DNA of 53,744 bases from Bacteroidota bacterium (GCA_027490055.1 JAIXYV010000062.1:1-53744), one strand, 5' to 3'; shown: positions 41,813-50,726, numbered from the stretch's first letter. A program made the numbers and translations. Notes: a model not told the origin generated them from the sequence alone.

Positions 41813-43120
41813 TTAGAAATTTTTTCCGGAAATGAACTTCTCTGCCATCAACTTACCTTCTCTTACTGCATAATTCGTCCCCCTGTCTTCCGGATAAATC
41901 TGCGCCATTGAATTAATGTAAACCGATTCAAGAGGCGTCTTAAACTCAGGGATAATCTTACTGTAATGCAGCGTTACCAAGGGTTGAGAATAGGCTTCTT
42001 TCCAAACATGGTAATCTATCACCCAATCAGTCTTAAACTCCGGGAACATCTTCTGAATGAATGGAACCGCATAATCGTAAAACTCTTGTTCGCTCATTTT
42101 ATAAAGCGCTTCATCTGTTGGCAGATACTTAGACAGGTAAACAATATGCCTGCCCTTATAACTCTCTTTAGGTTCGAAATTAGTATGTTCTATGATTCCC
42201 ACAAATGGAAAACCAGGATCATTGACATTTAACCAATAAATCTCGCTTAGACTTCTGTTAAGCTCCAAAGTAAGACAAACGTTTCCTATGTATTGAACTT
42301 CATTTAAAGATGCTGTATAAGCCTCTGCAGTGGCATTTTTAAGAAGTGAAGCACAAATAGGCAATGGTGCAGTCAGTACAGTCTTATCAGCTGTAAAACT
42401 CTCACCTGCCTCAGTTAATAAAGCACCGCTCTTACTAACTTCGCTAATTCCTTTATTAAAGTGAATACTGCCGCCCATTTCCTGAATGGCCGATACCATA
42501 GACTCTGCTAAAGAGGCAAAGCCACCTTTGTAATAGGCTAAGTATTCTTTGCCTTTCTCGCCGCGACTCCCGCCTCTTAATTTGAGTTTGTTCCAGAACC
42601 AAACCGCGGATACAGATTCTGCGTATCTGCCAAATTTACCTTTCAGCAATGGCTCCCACACAACCTGATAACCTTGTTTGCCACAGATCTTTACTAACCA
42701 GTCTTTAGCTGTTATACTTTCAAGCTTTTTCCAGTCTTTCACTAAACGAACTGCCAGAACTACAAAACCAAGTCGTATCCTATTGATAAAACTAAGAGGT
42801 TTGAATTTTAACAGATCTAAGGGCGAACTGAGTTTAAAGAAATTGTTGGCAAAGTACATCCCTGTTCTGGTCTCTCTAACCACTATATGATCTTCACATT
42901 TCAGGTCTTTGATTAAGTCCATAATATGCTGATCATTGGTAAACCAATGGTGATAGAACTTCTCGAGATTCTCACCTTCCACTTTAAAGGAACCGGCTAA
43001 ACCTCCAGGTTCAGAATCCTTTTCAAAAATTGTTACTTGCCATCCGGCTTTCGCCAGGTAATATCCCAGACTAAGGCCCGTGAATCCGGCGCCTACAATG
43101 TTTACTGACTGCTTACTCAT
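41813..43120 (-). CDS. FAD-dependent amine-oxidase-like oxidoreductase
   Basis: 435 residues. The N-terminal Rossmann motif NIVGAGFTGLSLGYYLAKAGWQVTIFEKDSEPGG binds FAD (shown in parts: GAGFTGLSLGYYLAKAG, FEKDSEPGG). This is followed by the KFYHHWF segment, typical of protoporphyrinogen-oxidase-like enzymes found next to polysaccharide and lipid-glycan genes. The C-terminal NSMAQIYPEDRGTNYAVREGKLMAE is the second FAD-contact region. The substrate is unknown; a sugar-lipid or a carotenoid-like hydrophobic substrate is possible. The ATG overlaps the stop of the GT2 gene (TAATG), so the two form a coupled pair. Confidence 0.87.
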   Translation of the reverse strand: MSKQSVNIVGAGFTGLSLGYYLAKAGWQVTIFEKDSEPGGLAGSFKVEGENLEKFYHHWFTNDQHIMDLIKDLKCEDHIVVRETRTGMYFANNFFKLSSPLDLLKFKPLSFINRIRLGFVVLAVRLVKDWKKLESITAKDWLVKICGKQGYQVVWEPLLKGKFGRYAESVSAVWFWNKLKLRGGSRGEKGKEYLAYYKGGFASLAESMVSAIQEMGGSIHFNKGISEVSKSGALLTEAGESFTADKTVLTAPLPICASLLKNATAEAYTASLNEVQYIGNVCLTLELNRSLSEIYWLNVNDPGFPFVGIIEHTNFEPKESYKGRHIVYLSKYLPTDEALYKMSEQEFYDYAVPFIQKMFPEFKTDWVIDYHVWKEAYSQPLVTLHYSKIIPEFKTPLESVYINSMAQIYPEDRGTNYAVREGKLMAEKFISGKNF

Positions 43121-44061
43121 TAGTTATCGAACCCTATTTTATCTCTGATGATGTATAGCGGTCTCTGTTTAATTTCTCCGTAAATCCTACCCACATACTC
43201 GCCAATGATTCCAAGTACCAGAAGTATAATACCTCCAATCAGTAGTATGGAAATCATTAACAGTGTCCAACCCTCCACAAAATGCTCTGTGAAAAGTCGC
43301 ATATACAATGAATAAAATATCCCAATAAATGCCACTATAGAAGTTAGAAATCCAACAAAAGTTGCGATTTTAAGTGGGGTGTTTGAAAACGACAATATAG
43401 CATCACTGGCTAGTCTTATCATTTTCTTCAAAGGATATTTAGTTGATCCAGCAAATCTGCTTTCTCTGTCGTACTCTACAAAAGTTTGATTAAAACCAAT
43501 CCAGGCAACCATACCTCTCACAAAACGGTAGGTTTCGCGCATTCTTAGAAACTGATCGAGTGCCTTTCTATCCATTAACCTGAAGTCGCCAGTATCTAAT
43601 GGCATATCAACGTCGCTGAGTTTATTAATAAAACGATAGAAATATTTGGCAGTAATCAATTTAAATGCACTCTCTCCTGCTCTGTCGCGGCGTTTGCCAT
43701 AGATCACATCAAATCCTGCTTCCCATTGTTTAATCATTTCAAGAATGACATATGGAGGATCTTGCAAATCGGCGTCTATTACAACTGCTGCATCACCTTT
43801 GCAGTTATCTAAACCAGCGGTAATAGCAATCTGGTGACCAAAATTACGGGCAAAATTAATGCCCTTAACCCTTGTGTCAGCTTTTACACAATCCTGAATT
43901 AATTGAATTGTAGTATCCTTACTGCCGTCATTAACAAAAATAATCTCATAGTCGTACTTAGCTTTGTCCAAACCGGATAATGTCTCCGTAAGACGTCTGT
44001 ATGTCTCGGCAAATACTTCCTGCTCGTTGTAGCAAGGAACGACAATAGATATCAATTTCAT
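43120..44061 (-). CDS. GT2 polyprenyl-phosphate glycosyltransferase (DPM/GtrB-like)
   Basis: 313 residues from ATG 44061. The GT-A domain has SIVVPCYNEQEVF (near residue 5), IFVNDGSKDTT (near 42) and the DXD-type VIDADLQDPP (near 97), followed by the QXXRW-like region GMVAWIGFNQTF. Two C-terminal TM helices (~233-257 and ~270-295) give the usual topology of enzymes that transfer a sugar from a nucleotide sugar to undecaprenyl phosphate. It forms a translationally coupled pair with the FAD oxidoreductase, suggesting modification of a lipid-linked sugar. The sugar is not known. Confidence 0.92.
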   Translation of the reverse strand: MKLISIVVPCYNEQEVFAETYRRLTETLSGLDKAKYDYEIIFVNDGSKDTTIQLIQDCVKADTRVKGINFARNFGHQIAITAGLDNCKGDAAVVIDADLQDPPYVILEMIKQWEAGFDVIYGKRRDRAGESAFKLITAKYFYRFINKLSDVDMPLDTGDFRLMDRKALDQFLRMRETYRFVRGMVAWIGFNQTFVEYDRESRFAGSTKYPLKKMIRLASDAILSFSNTPLKIATFVGFLTSIVAFIGIFYSLYMRLFTEHFVEGWTLLMISILLIGGIILLVLGIIGEYVGRIYGEIKQRPLYIIRDKIGFDN

Positions 44062-44066
44062 CAATG

Positions 44067-44074
44067 CAAATGTA
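44067..44074 (-). promoter_or_regulatory. -7 element immediately before the GT2 gene
   Basis: TACATTTG on the minus strand matches TAnnTTTG and ends 5 nt before the ATG, predicting a leaderless or near-leaderless transcript. Confidence 0.55.
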
Positions 44075-44105
44075 TGTTTTTGTAACTAATTTTAATTAGT
44101 TGGTT

Positions 44106-45668
44106 TTACAATGGAATATTCCCGTGTTTCTTTCTTGGCAGATTCTTAACTTTATTTTCCAGCATAGAGAATGCAGAAATCAAGCGGGATCTGGTTTCTT
44201 CAGGGTAGATAACATCGTCAATAAAACCACGTTCAGCGGCTCTGTATGGATTAGCGAAGATCTCTGCATATTCTGCTTCTTTTTCTTTCCAGGCTTGATC
44301 TGAATCGGCAGCACTGCTGATTTCTTTTTTGAAGATAATCTCTGCAGCACCTTTGGCACCCATCACTGCAATTTCTGCACTTGGCCATGCAAAGTTCATG
44401 TCAGCACCAATGTGTTTGCTATTCATTACATCATAAGCGCCACCATAGGCTTTTCTGGTAATTACAGTTATTCTTGGAACAGTAGCTTCGCTGAAGGCGT
44501 ATAGCAGCTTAGCTCCATTGGTAATAATGGCGTTCCACTCCTGATCGGTTCCAGGTAAAAAGCCCGGCACATCTTCAAGCACTAATAAAGGAATATTGAA
44601 GGCATCACAAAAACGCACGAATCTGGCACCTTTGGTTGATGAATGAACATCCAGCACACCTGCTAAGGCACTGGGATTATTTGCAACAATCCCTATGCTT
44701 CTACCTGCTAATCTGGCAAAACCAACAACGATGTTTTCTGCAAAGTTCTTGTGAACCTCAAAAAAGCTTTCTTCATCTACTAAGCCTTCAATGACTTCGC
44801 GCATATCGTATGGCTGATTGGCATTTTCAGGAACGATGTTTTTCAACTGATCTCTTTGCTCGTTCGCTGACTGATAAGGCTGACTTGGCGCTTTTTCTTC
44901 GCAGTTCTGAGGCATATAACTCAACAACTTCTTTAAGTTGGTCAGACAGTCTATTTCGTTGATGAAAGAAAAATGAGCCACACCAGATTTAGATGAATGC
45001 ACAGAAGCACCACCCAACTGCTCGCTACTTACTTCCTCGTTGGTAACAGTTTTAACAACATTCGGACCAGTAACAAACATATAACTGGTATTCTCTACCA
45101 TGCCTATAAAATCTGTGATGGCTGGCGAATAAACCGCACCACCGGCGCATGGCCCCATAATGGCAGAAATTTGCGGAATTACACCACTGGCAATTGTGTT
45201 TCTATAAAAAATATCGGCATAGCCTCCTAAGGATACAACACCTTCCTGGATTCTGGCACCACCACTGTCATTCAGTCCAATAACCGGCGCTCCGTTCTGT
45301 ATCGCTAAATCCATGATCTTGCAGATCTTTTCGGCGTGAGTTTCACTGAGTGAACCACCGAAAACTGTAAAATCCTGTGAGAAAACGTATACCAAACGAC
45401 CATTGATTGTTCCGTAACCTGTTACGACACCGTCACCCAGAAACTTTTGTTTCTGCATACCGAAGTCATTACTTCTGTGTGTGACAAATGCTCCAACTTC
45501 GTTGAAACTATTTTCATCCATAAGAAAGTGTATTCTCTCTCTGGCTGTTAATTTTCCTTTTGAGTGCTGCGATTTAATACGCTCTTCTCCTCCTCCAAGC
45601 AAAGATTCTTTGCGCTTGTTTTCCAGTAAGTCTCTTTTATTCATTTGTTGTTGAGATTGGCTGCTCAT
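44106..45668 (-). CDS. Acyl-CoA (propionyl/methylmalonyl) carboxylase, carboxyltransferase beta subunit
   Basis: 520 residues of the PccB/MmdA family. It moves a carboxyl group from carboxybiotin to propionyl-CoA (or the reverse in decarboxylases), giving methylmalonyl-CoA. The N-terminal half has [45 protein letters not shown] (in parts) and [12 protein letters not shown]; the oxyanion-hole segment is [12 protein letters not shown]. The C-terminal half has [12 protein letters not shown] and [18 protein letters not shown]. The biotin carboxylase and biotin carrier subunits are not in the window. It follows aroB by 50 nt and may share its transcript. Confidence 0.94.
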   Translation of the reverse strand: MSSQSQQQMNKRDLLENKRKESLLGGGEERIKSQHSKGKLTARERIHFLMDENSFNEVGAFVTHRSNDFGMQKQKFLGDGVVTGYGTINGRLVYVFSQDFTVFGGSLSETHAEKICKIMDLAIQNGAPVIGLNDSGGARIQEGVVSLGGYADIFYRNTIASGVIPQISAIMGPCAGGAVYSPAITDFIGMVENTSYMFVTGPNVVKTVTNEEVSSEQLGGASVHSSKSGVAHFSFINEIDCLTNLKKLLSYMPQNCEEKAPSQPYQSANEQRDQLKNIVPENANQPYDMREVIEGLVDEESFFEVHKNFAENIVVGFARLAGRSIGIVANNPSALAGVLDVHSSTKGARFVRFCDAFNIPLLVLEDVPGFLPGTDQEWNAIITNGAKLLYAFSEATVPRITVITRKAYGGAYDVMNSKHIGADMNFAWPSAEIAVMGAKGAAEIIFKKEISSAADSDQAWKEKEAEYAEIFANPYRAAERGFIDDVIYPEETRSRLISAFSMLENKVKNLPRKKHGNIPL

Positions 45669-45718
45669 ATTATTTGATGTTGCAAAATAAAGACATTTTT
45701 AAAATTACCTTTCTATTT

Positions 45719-46714
45719 TTATATCTTTATTTCTTCCTCTTTCATTTTTATCCCGAATTTTCCTTTGCCAATAGCTACTGGCAGCGAAAAAGTAATTTCA
45801 GTTCCTGTATTCTTCTTATCTGCCCAAAGCAGTTTTTTCACTTCTGTCCATTCCTCGGACGTCATTGGCTCAACTGACATTTTTGCTTGTATCAATACCT
45901 GTATTCTGGTGGCTTCTAGTTCCGTCAGATACGCTGAATTCTTAGCTATTTCAAGTTCCGCCAGCATCCCTTTTGCAACCGCTATGCCGTGCTTGACTGG
46001 TTGAGCAATATTTAGGTAATGCGACTCATAGGCATGTCCGATGGTATGACCGAAATTCAACAATTGCCTGTGCGAGCGGTCGTAAACATCCATTTGCACC
46101 ACGCTTTGCTTGCATTCAGCACAGCGTTTTAGAATATCATCTAATAGGGCATCTTCTTCTATCATCTTAAAAAGTCCTGCATCCAGAATCGCTCCGGTCT
46201 TGATCATTTCTGCCCAGGCTGAATTAAACTCCTCGTATGGCAAAGTCGCGAGAAACTCAGTTGATATAAGCACCATTTCTGGCTGATAAAATGTCCCGAT
46301 ATAATTCTTTAAATGTTGATGATCTACCCCGGTCTTTCCTCCAATAGCTGCATCTGCCATGCCCATTAATGTCGTCGGAATATTAACGCACTTCATTCCC
46401 CTTCGGTAGATAGATGCAGCAAATCCTCCAATATCAGTTACAACGCCACCACCTAAATTTACCAGCAAATGGTTCTGCTTCGCGCCAAATGCCACTAAAT
46501 GCTCTACGATAGTTTCTATCATTCGCAATTGCTTGTTGGTTTCGCCGGAAGGAATAACAATTACCTTGTCAGAAATCTCTTTAAAAACAGGGTAGCAATA
46601 TTGATAAGTGTTGGTATCACAGAGAAAATAAACAGAATCAAAACCTTTTTCATTGCACCATGATTGAAGTGCATTAGCCGCTGATTTTGCAAAAAGTAGA
46701 TTGGAAACCTGCAT
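45719..46714 (-). CDS. aroB: 3-dehydroquinate synthase
   Basis: 331 residues. It converts DAHP to 3-dehydroquinate in the shikimate pathway, using NAD+ and a divalent metal. The NAD-site segments are NLGGGVVTDIGGFAASIYRRG and IPTTLMGMADAAIGGKTGVDH (in parts). The metal ligands are supplied by SAWAEMIKTG, FGHTIGHAYE and PVKHGIAVAKGM. The length is slightly short of the usual ~350, mostly at the N-terminus. It starts at the last base of the porD stop, so it belongs to the bamD-to-porD operon although the pathway differs. Confidence 0.96.
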   Translation of the reverse strand: MQVSNLLFAKSAANALQSWCNEKGFDSVYFLCDTNTYQYCYPVFKEISDKVIVIPSGETNKQLRMIETIVEHLVAFGAKQNHLLVNLGGGVVTDIGGFAASIYRRGMKCVNIPTTLMGMADAAIGGKTGVDHQHLKNYIGTFYQPEMVLISTEFLATLPYEEFNSAWAEMIKTGAILDAGLFKMIEEDALLDDILKRCAECKQSVVQMDVYDRSHRQLLNFGHTIGHAYESHYLNIAQPVKHGIAVAKGMLAELEIAKNSAYLTELEATRIQVLIQAKMSVEPMTSEEWTEVKKLLWADKKNTGTEITFSLPVAIGKGKFGIKMKEEEIKI

Positions 46715-47637
46715 CAGGTTTTAATGGTATCGTAGAATAATTTATTGGCGGGATCCATTCTCGAGAGCAACTCGATAGCCTTAGTTTGTTCAGCTGTGCT
46801 GGCACCTTTAAATATCTCTATCAGCTCTTTGTATTTCGCATTAAAAAACACTTTCACCAGCATAGAGTTGGGATAGATTTTAGTGAGTTCTTCAAAGCTT
46901 TCTAGTGATTTAAAAACCTCATCTCTGCCTTTAACCACGTCTTTGTGCATGACATCCAAACCATTGAGGTGATAAGCATAGAAGCCTTTTCTAACAGGCA
47001 GATATCTATCGTTAAGCAGGTTATCAATCAGATAAAATCGATTCTTTAAACTCTGACCATCATTAGGTCTCCAGCCATCGATGCTCTGACTGGCATTAAC
47101 AATATCTCTGGCTTTCTGAAAATAGGGCGTTCCTCCTTCAGATGAATAACTATCGTAATTAAGTCCGAGTACCACATTGACATAATAGGCCAGCATACCA
47201 GTGAGGTTATACACGTTGGCATTCAGCTGATATTCCATGGCCTGAAATTCCTGATACTGGAAATTGAAATCTAAGTCGAGCTGATTGAAAATAACCGTTG
47301 TATATGTACTTCCGAATACCGGTCGTGTCGCCTGCACCTGCACAGTAGCAGAGAAATTATTGGAATTTAATTCGTAAGCGGTTACGTCAATCAGAAACGT
47401 CATTTTAAACTTCTCTATGGTGCTAATTTTATCGCTACACCATAAACGCTGATTGACAAACTGAGAAATGGATTGTTGAAGCGACGTGAAAATCTGGGTA
47501 TTGGTGATTTGCACTTTAGGATGTATAACGGTAACGGTAGCTTCTACATCCTGATTCTGTGCAGAGACACCAAAAGTGCCTGCAACAAACATCAGCAATA
47601 ATACCCTTATTTTTAATTGAAGTTTTCTGAAATACAT
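46714..47637 (-). CDS. porD: Type IX secretion system protein PorD (DUF4835)
   Basis: 307 residues with a signal peptide (VLLLMFVAGTFGVSAQ), so it acts in the periplasm or outer membrane. The family hallmarks are the early QNQDVEATVTV-HPKVQITN segment, SISQFVNQRLWCSDK, RPVFGSTYTT and FNFQYQEFQAMEYQLNANVYNLTGMLAYYVNVVLG (in parts), then GGTPYFQKARDIVN and GWRPNDG. Gene order bamD, omega-like, coaBC, porD is well known in Bacteroidota, which supports the call. It overlaps coaB by 25 nt. The exact biochemical role of PorD in the T9SS is not established. Confidence 0.9.
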   Translation of the reverse strand: MYFRKLQLKIRVLLLMFVAGTFGVSAQNQDVEATVTVIHPKVQITNTQIFTSLQQSISQFVNQRLWCSDKISTIEKFKMTFLIDVTAYELNSNNFSATVQVQATRPVFGSTYTTVIFNQLDLDFNFQYQEFQAMEYQLNANVYNLTGMLAYYVNVVLGLNYDSYSSEGGTPYFQKARDIVNASQSIDGWRPNDGQSLKNRFYLIDNLLNDRYLPVRKGFYAYHLNGLDVMHKDVVKGRDEVFKSLESFEELTKIYPNSMLVKVFFNAKYKELIEIFKGASTAEQTKAIELLSRMDPANKLFYDTIKT

Positions 47638-48275
47638 GTAACAATATCTTTGGCTACGGCCGTTTTATCCTTTAAGGGGAATTCAAAAATACGACCTTTT
47701 TTGAGAATAATACTAATTTTATTGGTTGAATGTTTAAAGCCTGCACCTGCATCATTCAATGAGTTAAGCACTATGGCATCGGCATTTTTGCGGTGAAGTT
47801 TATTGGTAGCGTTTTCCAGTTCGTTATGCGTTTCAAGAGCAAAACCTATGAGCAACTGAGCGCTGGTTTTCTGCTGACCGAGGGTAGCGAGAATATCAGG
47901 ATTTTTAACCAGGTTAATGGTAAGGACCTCTTCATTCTTTTTGATTTTTACATCATTGTAGTGCTGTGGTCTGTAATCTGCAACAGCGGCAGACATGATG
48001 GCTATATGAGCATCTTTAAATTCTCTGACACATATCTCATACATCTCTAAGGCTGATTCGACATGGTAGACAGTTATATTGGGATGTTGAATGGTAAGGG
48101 CGGTCGGACCGCTTACAAGATGCACCTCAGCGCCTAAGTTTGCCAGTTCGCTGGCCAGTGCATATCCCATTTTTCCAGTTGAATAATTGCCAATAAAACG
48201 CACAGGATCCAGTTTCTCGTATGTCGGACCTGCACTTATGACAATTTTTTTACTTTTAAAATAGTCAGTTTGCAA
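47613..48275 (-). CDS. coaB: Phosphopantothenate-cysteine ligase half of CoaBC, encoded separately
   Basis: 220 residues starting at TTG 48275. It joins cysteine to 4'-phosphopantothenate, the second step of CoA synthesis from pantothenate. Conserved motifs are ISAGPTYEKLDPVRFIGNYS and TGKMGYALA near the N-terminus, MSAAVADYRP (near residue 95), LVKNPDIL (near 123) and NDAGAGFKHSTNKISII near the C-terminus. In nearly all bacteria this domain is fused behind CoaC. Here it is in the +1 frame relative to coaC and overlaps it by 11 nt, with no ATG available. It may be a real split, a +1 recoding site (AAC TGA C) or a one-base error. Confidence 0.9.
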   Translation of the reverse strand: MQTDYFKSKKIVISAGPTYEKLDPVRFIGNYSTGKMGYALASELANLGAEVHLVSGPTALTIQHPNITVYHVESALEMYEICVREFKDAHIAIMSAAVADYRPQHYNDVKIKKNEEVLTINLVKNPDILATLGQQKTSAQLLIGFALETHNELENATNKLHRKNADAIVLNSLNDAGAGFKHSTNKISIILKKGRIFEFPLKDKTAVAKDIVTCISENFN

Positions 48276-48813
48276 AGTGTAATCTTAAAAATTCTGTTAT
48301 TGCTTCAGGTTCAGCCATTCTGCCTTTGCCTTCCAGACCGCTTGCCAGCTCACCTTCTTCGGCATCAATGATGATATTGCCATAAGAGATAAGTTTTTGC
48401 ATATTGTTCTGCACTGCCGGATGTTTGTACATATCTAAGTCCATGGCAGGCGCAAAGAAAACAGGGCATCTGGCAGACAAGTAGGCTGCAGTTAAAAGGT
48501 TGTCGCAGGCGCCTGAAGCGCATTTAGAAATGGTATTGGCACTGGCAGGTGCGATAATTAAAGCATCTGCCCATAAACCAAGCTCTACATGGTTATGCCA
48601 GGATCCATCATCCTGATTGTAAAAATCGGAGAGAACAGGGTGTTTACTGAGGGTAGCAAGTGTAACTGGAGCAATAAAAGATTTACCTGCATCCGTCATG
48701 ATCACTTTTACCTCTGCTCCTTCTTTGACAAGAAGCCTGGTTAAAAACGCCGACTTATATGCAGCAATACTACCTGTTACGCCAAGTAATATATGTTTAC
48801 CCTTCAGACTCAT
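48265..48813 (-). CDS. coaC: Phosphopantothenoylcysteine decarboxylase half of CoaBC, encoded separately
   Basis: 182 residues. A flavoprotein (HFCD family) that decarboxylates phosphopantothenoylcysteine to 4'-phosphopantetheine. Motifs are ILLGVTGSIAAYKSAFL (FMN site, near residue 8), WHNHVELGLWADALIIAPASANT (in parts: NHVELG with the catalytic His, PASANT) and PAMDLDMYKHPAVQNN in place of the usual PXMNXXMW, with Asp for Asn in this motif. It ends right where a fused CoaBC would continue into the ligase domain. It overlaps the omega-like gene by 17 nt. Confidence 0.9.
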   Translation of the reverse strand: MSLKGKHILLGVTGSIAAYKSAFLTRLLVKEGAEVKVIMTDAGKSFIAPVTLATLSKHPVLSDFYNQDDGSWHNHVELGLWADALIIAPASANTISKCASGACDNLLTAAYLSARCPVFFAPAMDLDMYKHPAVQNNMQKLISYGNIIIDAEEGELASGLEGKGRMAEPEAITEFLRLHFAN

Positions 48814-49117
48814 CAGGCAAACGGAAGTATACTTTACCGTTTAAGAATTCCTGTGTAGCTACCAAAGTTGGTTTTGGCATTTTTTCGTACATGGCACTGA
48901 TTTCGATTTGCTCTCTGTTTTCATGTACTTCTTCCAGATTGTCGTGATCTGAAGCAAACTCAGACAATTTGCTGCTCAATTCTTCTTTCATCTGCTGTGA
49001 AATCTGATTAGCTCTTTTAGCCATAACAACCGCTGACAAATAAAGATTGCCACTGATAGCTTCTAAATCTTTCAGATTTCTGGCTTCTGCGCTTGGAGAC
49101 AATTTCTGTTCTTTCAT
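48797..49117 (-). CDS. RNA polymerase omega-like subunit, Bacteroidota type
   Basis: 106 residues. The region AISGNLYLSAVVMAKRANQISQQMKEEL (given in part: NLYLSAVVMAKRANQI, near residue 24) resembles the conserved omega motif with Ala-Lys-Arg-Ala. The remaining part is acidic and Bacteroidota-specific, with KPTLVATQEFLNGKVYFR at the end. Omega stabilises assembly of the RNA polymerase beta prime subunit. The location between bamD and coaBC is typical of the phylum. It lies 1 nt after bamD. Confidence 0.8.
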   Translation of the reverse strand: MKEQKLSPSAEARNLKDLEAISGNLYLSAVVMAKRANQISQQMKEELSSKLSEFASDHDNLEEVHENREQIEISAMYEKMPKPTLVATQEFLNGKVYFRLPDESEG

Positions 49118-49118
49118 T

Positions 49119-49931
49119 TTATTGAATTTTATTGAGTTTTTTATGTTTGGCCAGCTCAGTTTTAGCTTTCTCGTTGTAGTTGGCTACATCTTCAAAATGC
49201 ACTGAACCTGCTTTGTTGTTTCTTAAATATTCTTTGTATTCCGTGAATACCGCTTCGTAACGCTCCTCTTTCTTCTCGTCAACACTATTTTTAGCATACA
49301 AATAAGAGGCTTTTACAATCATGAATTCTATCTCTTCCTTATTGTCAATATCCGGAAAATCTTTGATCGCATTTTTAAAGGTGACAATTGAGGCCAGATA
49401 ATCCTCTAACTTGAAATACAACATCGCACCTTCAAAAGCTTTGGTCTTTAACGACTTTCTTAACTCGTCTAAATGGCTGTTGCAAAAATCTTTATACTGC
49501 GACTCAGGGTACTGATTCAAAAATAACTGTATCTCTGAAATGGCTTTAGTGGTGTTAGTTTGCTCCAGATAGTATGGCAAAGCATTCATGTACAAACAGC
49601 TAACATAACGATAACTGCACTCTTCCATGTATTTGCTGTTGTAATAGTTCTCTGTGAAATTTTTAAAGTGGAAGGCTGCCAGTTCGTACTGACCTAAGCC
49701 GTAATAGCAATAAGCATACTTCAAATAAATTTCTTCGCTCTTTTCTTTTCCTCTGTAAACCGCCAGCAAATCTTCCAGCAAAGCAACAGATCTTACATAA
49801 TCCTTTTTTTCATATAAGGTCAATGCCAGCGCATACTTCTCGTCGTTACTGCCATTTTTAATGACACGACTGTATTCTGAGCATGACGCCAAAACAAAGA
49901 TTAAAAGACTATATAATAGGATTTTCCTCAC
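49119..49931 (-). CDS. bamD: Outer membrane assembly lipoprotein BamD
   Basis: 270 residues starting at GTG. A lipobox signal (LIFVLASC) leads into about five TPR-type helix pairs (e.g. YALALTLYEKKDYVRSVALLEDLL, GLGQYELAAFHFKNFTENYYNSKY with the characteristic YPxS-like turns, IQLFLNQYPESQY). BamD is the essential lipoprotein partner of BamA in inserting beta-barrels into the outer membrane. It heads the operon bamD, omega-like, coaC, coaB, porD, aroB. Confidence 0.92.
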   Translation of the reverse strand: MRKILLYSLLIFVLASCSEYSRVIKNGSNDEKYALALTLYEKKDYVRSVALLEDLLAVYRGKEKSEEIYLKYAYCYYGLGQYELAAFHFKNFTENYYNSKYMEECSYRYVSCLYMNALPYYLEQTNTTKAISEIQLFLNQYPESQYKDFCNSHLDELRKSLKTKAFEGAMLYFKLEDYLASIVTFKNAIKDFPDIDNKEEIEFMIVKASYLYAKNSVDEKKEERYEAVFTEYKEYLRNNKAGSVHFEDVANYNEKAKTELAKHKKLNKIQ

Positions 49932-49947
49932 TACTTAATTGAATCTG

Positions 49948-49979
49948 CAAAGGTAATGCTTTAAACGCTATTATTCAAA
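49948..49979 (-). promoter_or_regulatory. Promoter of the bamD operon
   Basis: On the minus strand TTTG (49976-49979), a 20-nt spacer and TACCTTTG (49948-49955) match the Bacteroidota consensus. It lies between bamD and radC. Confidence 0.75.
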
Positions 49980-49984
49980 AAATG

Positions 49985-50674
49985 TTACAGAACCCCTTGG
50001 TCGGCATAACTGAAATACGCCGACTGAACAATAATCAGGTGATCGAGCACATTGATGTCTAACAACTTCCCTCCTTCCTTCAATTTTCTAGTTAGCTGAT
50101 TATCAGACTCACTAGGATTCACATTACCTGAAGGATGGTTGTGAAACAGGATAATTCCAGTGCTCTTGTCATCCAATGCCAGCTTAAAAATTTTCCTCTG
50201 ATCTACCACTGTTGCTGTTATGCCGCCCTCACTGATTTTATACTCGTTAATTATGGCATTCTTCCGGTTTAAAGTCAGCACCCAAAACTCTTCGTGATTC
50301 AGATCTTCAAGCCGGTGTTTCATTTGCAGATAGGCGTCATTACTGCAGCTTATGGAGGATTTCTGACGTACTGTGCTATTGTTCCTGCGCCCTGCCAACT
50401 CAAGTGCCGCAATAATCGTAATGGCTTTTGCTTCTCCGATGCCATCGATTCTGCAAAAATCTGAAAGACTCCATTTCGACAGCTCCATCAGATCGTTGCT
50501 GGTTTTATTAAGTATTTCGCGGGCTATGTCTAATGCCGACTTCTTAGTTGTGCCCGTCGATATTAGTATTGCCAGTAATTCCGAATTAGTAAGTGCTGAT
50601 TTGCCCAGCTTCTGCATTTTTTCTCTGGGTCTTTCTTCGAGAACCCAGTCTTTTATGCGCTTTAAGTCGTCCAT
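49985..50674 (-). CDS. radC: RadC family protein (JAB/MPN domain)
   Basis: 229 residues. An N-terminal helix-hairpin-helix region (FCRIDGIGEAKAITIIAALELAGRR, in part; near residue 70) is followed by a JAB1/MPN metalloprotease-like domain with LFHNHPSGNVNPSESD (near 177), the H-x-H-x-S-G...S-x2-D metal motif. Although named for DNA repair, a direct repair function of RadC is not established; homologues have been linked to genetic transfer. The -7 box is only 4 nt before the ATG. Confidence 0.93.
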   Translation of the reverse strand: MDDLKRIKDWVLEERPREKMQKLGKSALTNSELLAILISTGTTKKSALDIAREILNKTSNDLMELSKWSLSDFCRIDGIGEAKAITIIAALELAGRRNNSTVRQKSSISCSNDAYLQMKHRLEDLNHEEFWVLTLNRKNAIINEYKISEGGITATVVDQRKIFKLALDDKSTGIILFHNHPSGNVNPSESDNQLTRKLKEGGKLLDINVLDHLIIVQSAYFSYADQGVL

Positions 50675-50678
50675 TCTT

Positions 50679-50686
50679 CAAAATTA
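50679..50686 (-). promoter_or_regulatory. -7 element immediately before radC
   Basis: TAATTTTG on the minus strand matches TAnnTTTG and ends 4 nt before the ATG (50674), predicting a leaderless or near-leaderless transcript. Confidence 0.55.
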
Positions 50687-50726
50687 GACCAGTTAAAGCT
50701 GACTCTGCTTTGAGGTCTTACGAGAA

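Noticed and set aside
44084-44101. AACTAATT/AATTAGTT inverted repeat before the GT2 gene
   Set aside because: It is purely AT-rich, lacks a U tract and overlaps the region upstream of the -7 box; chance is likely in AT-rich spacer DNA.
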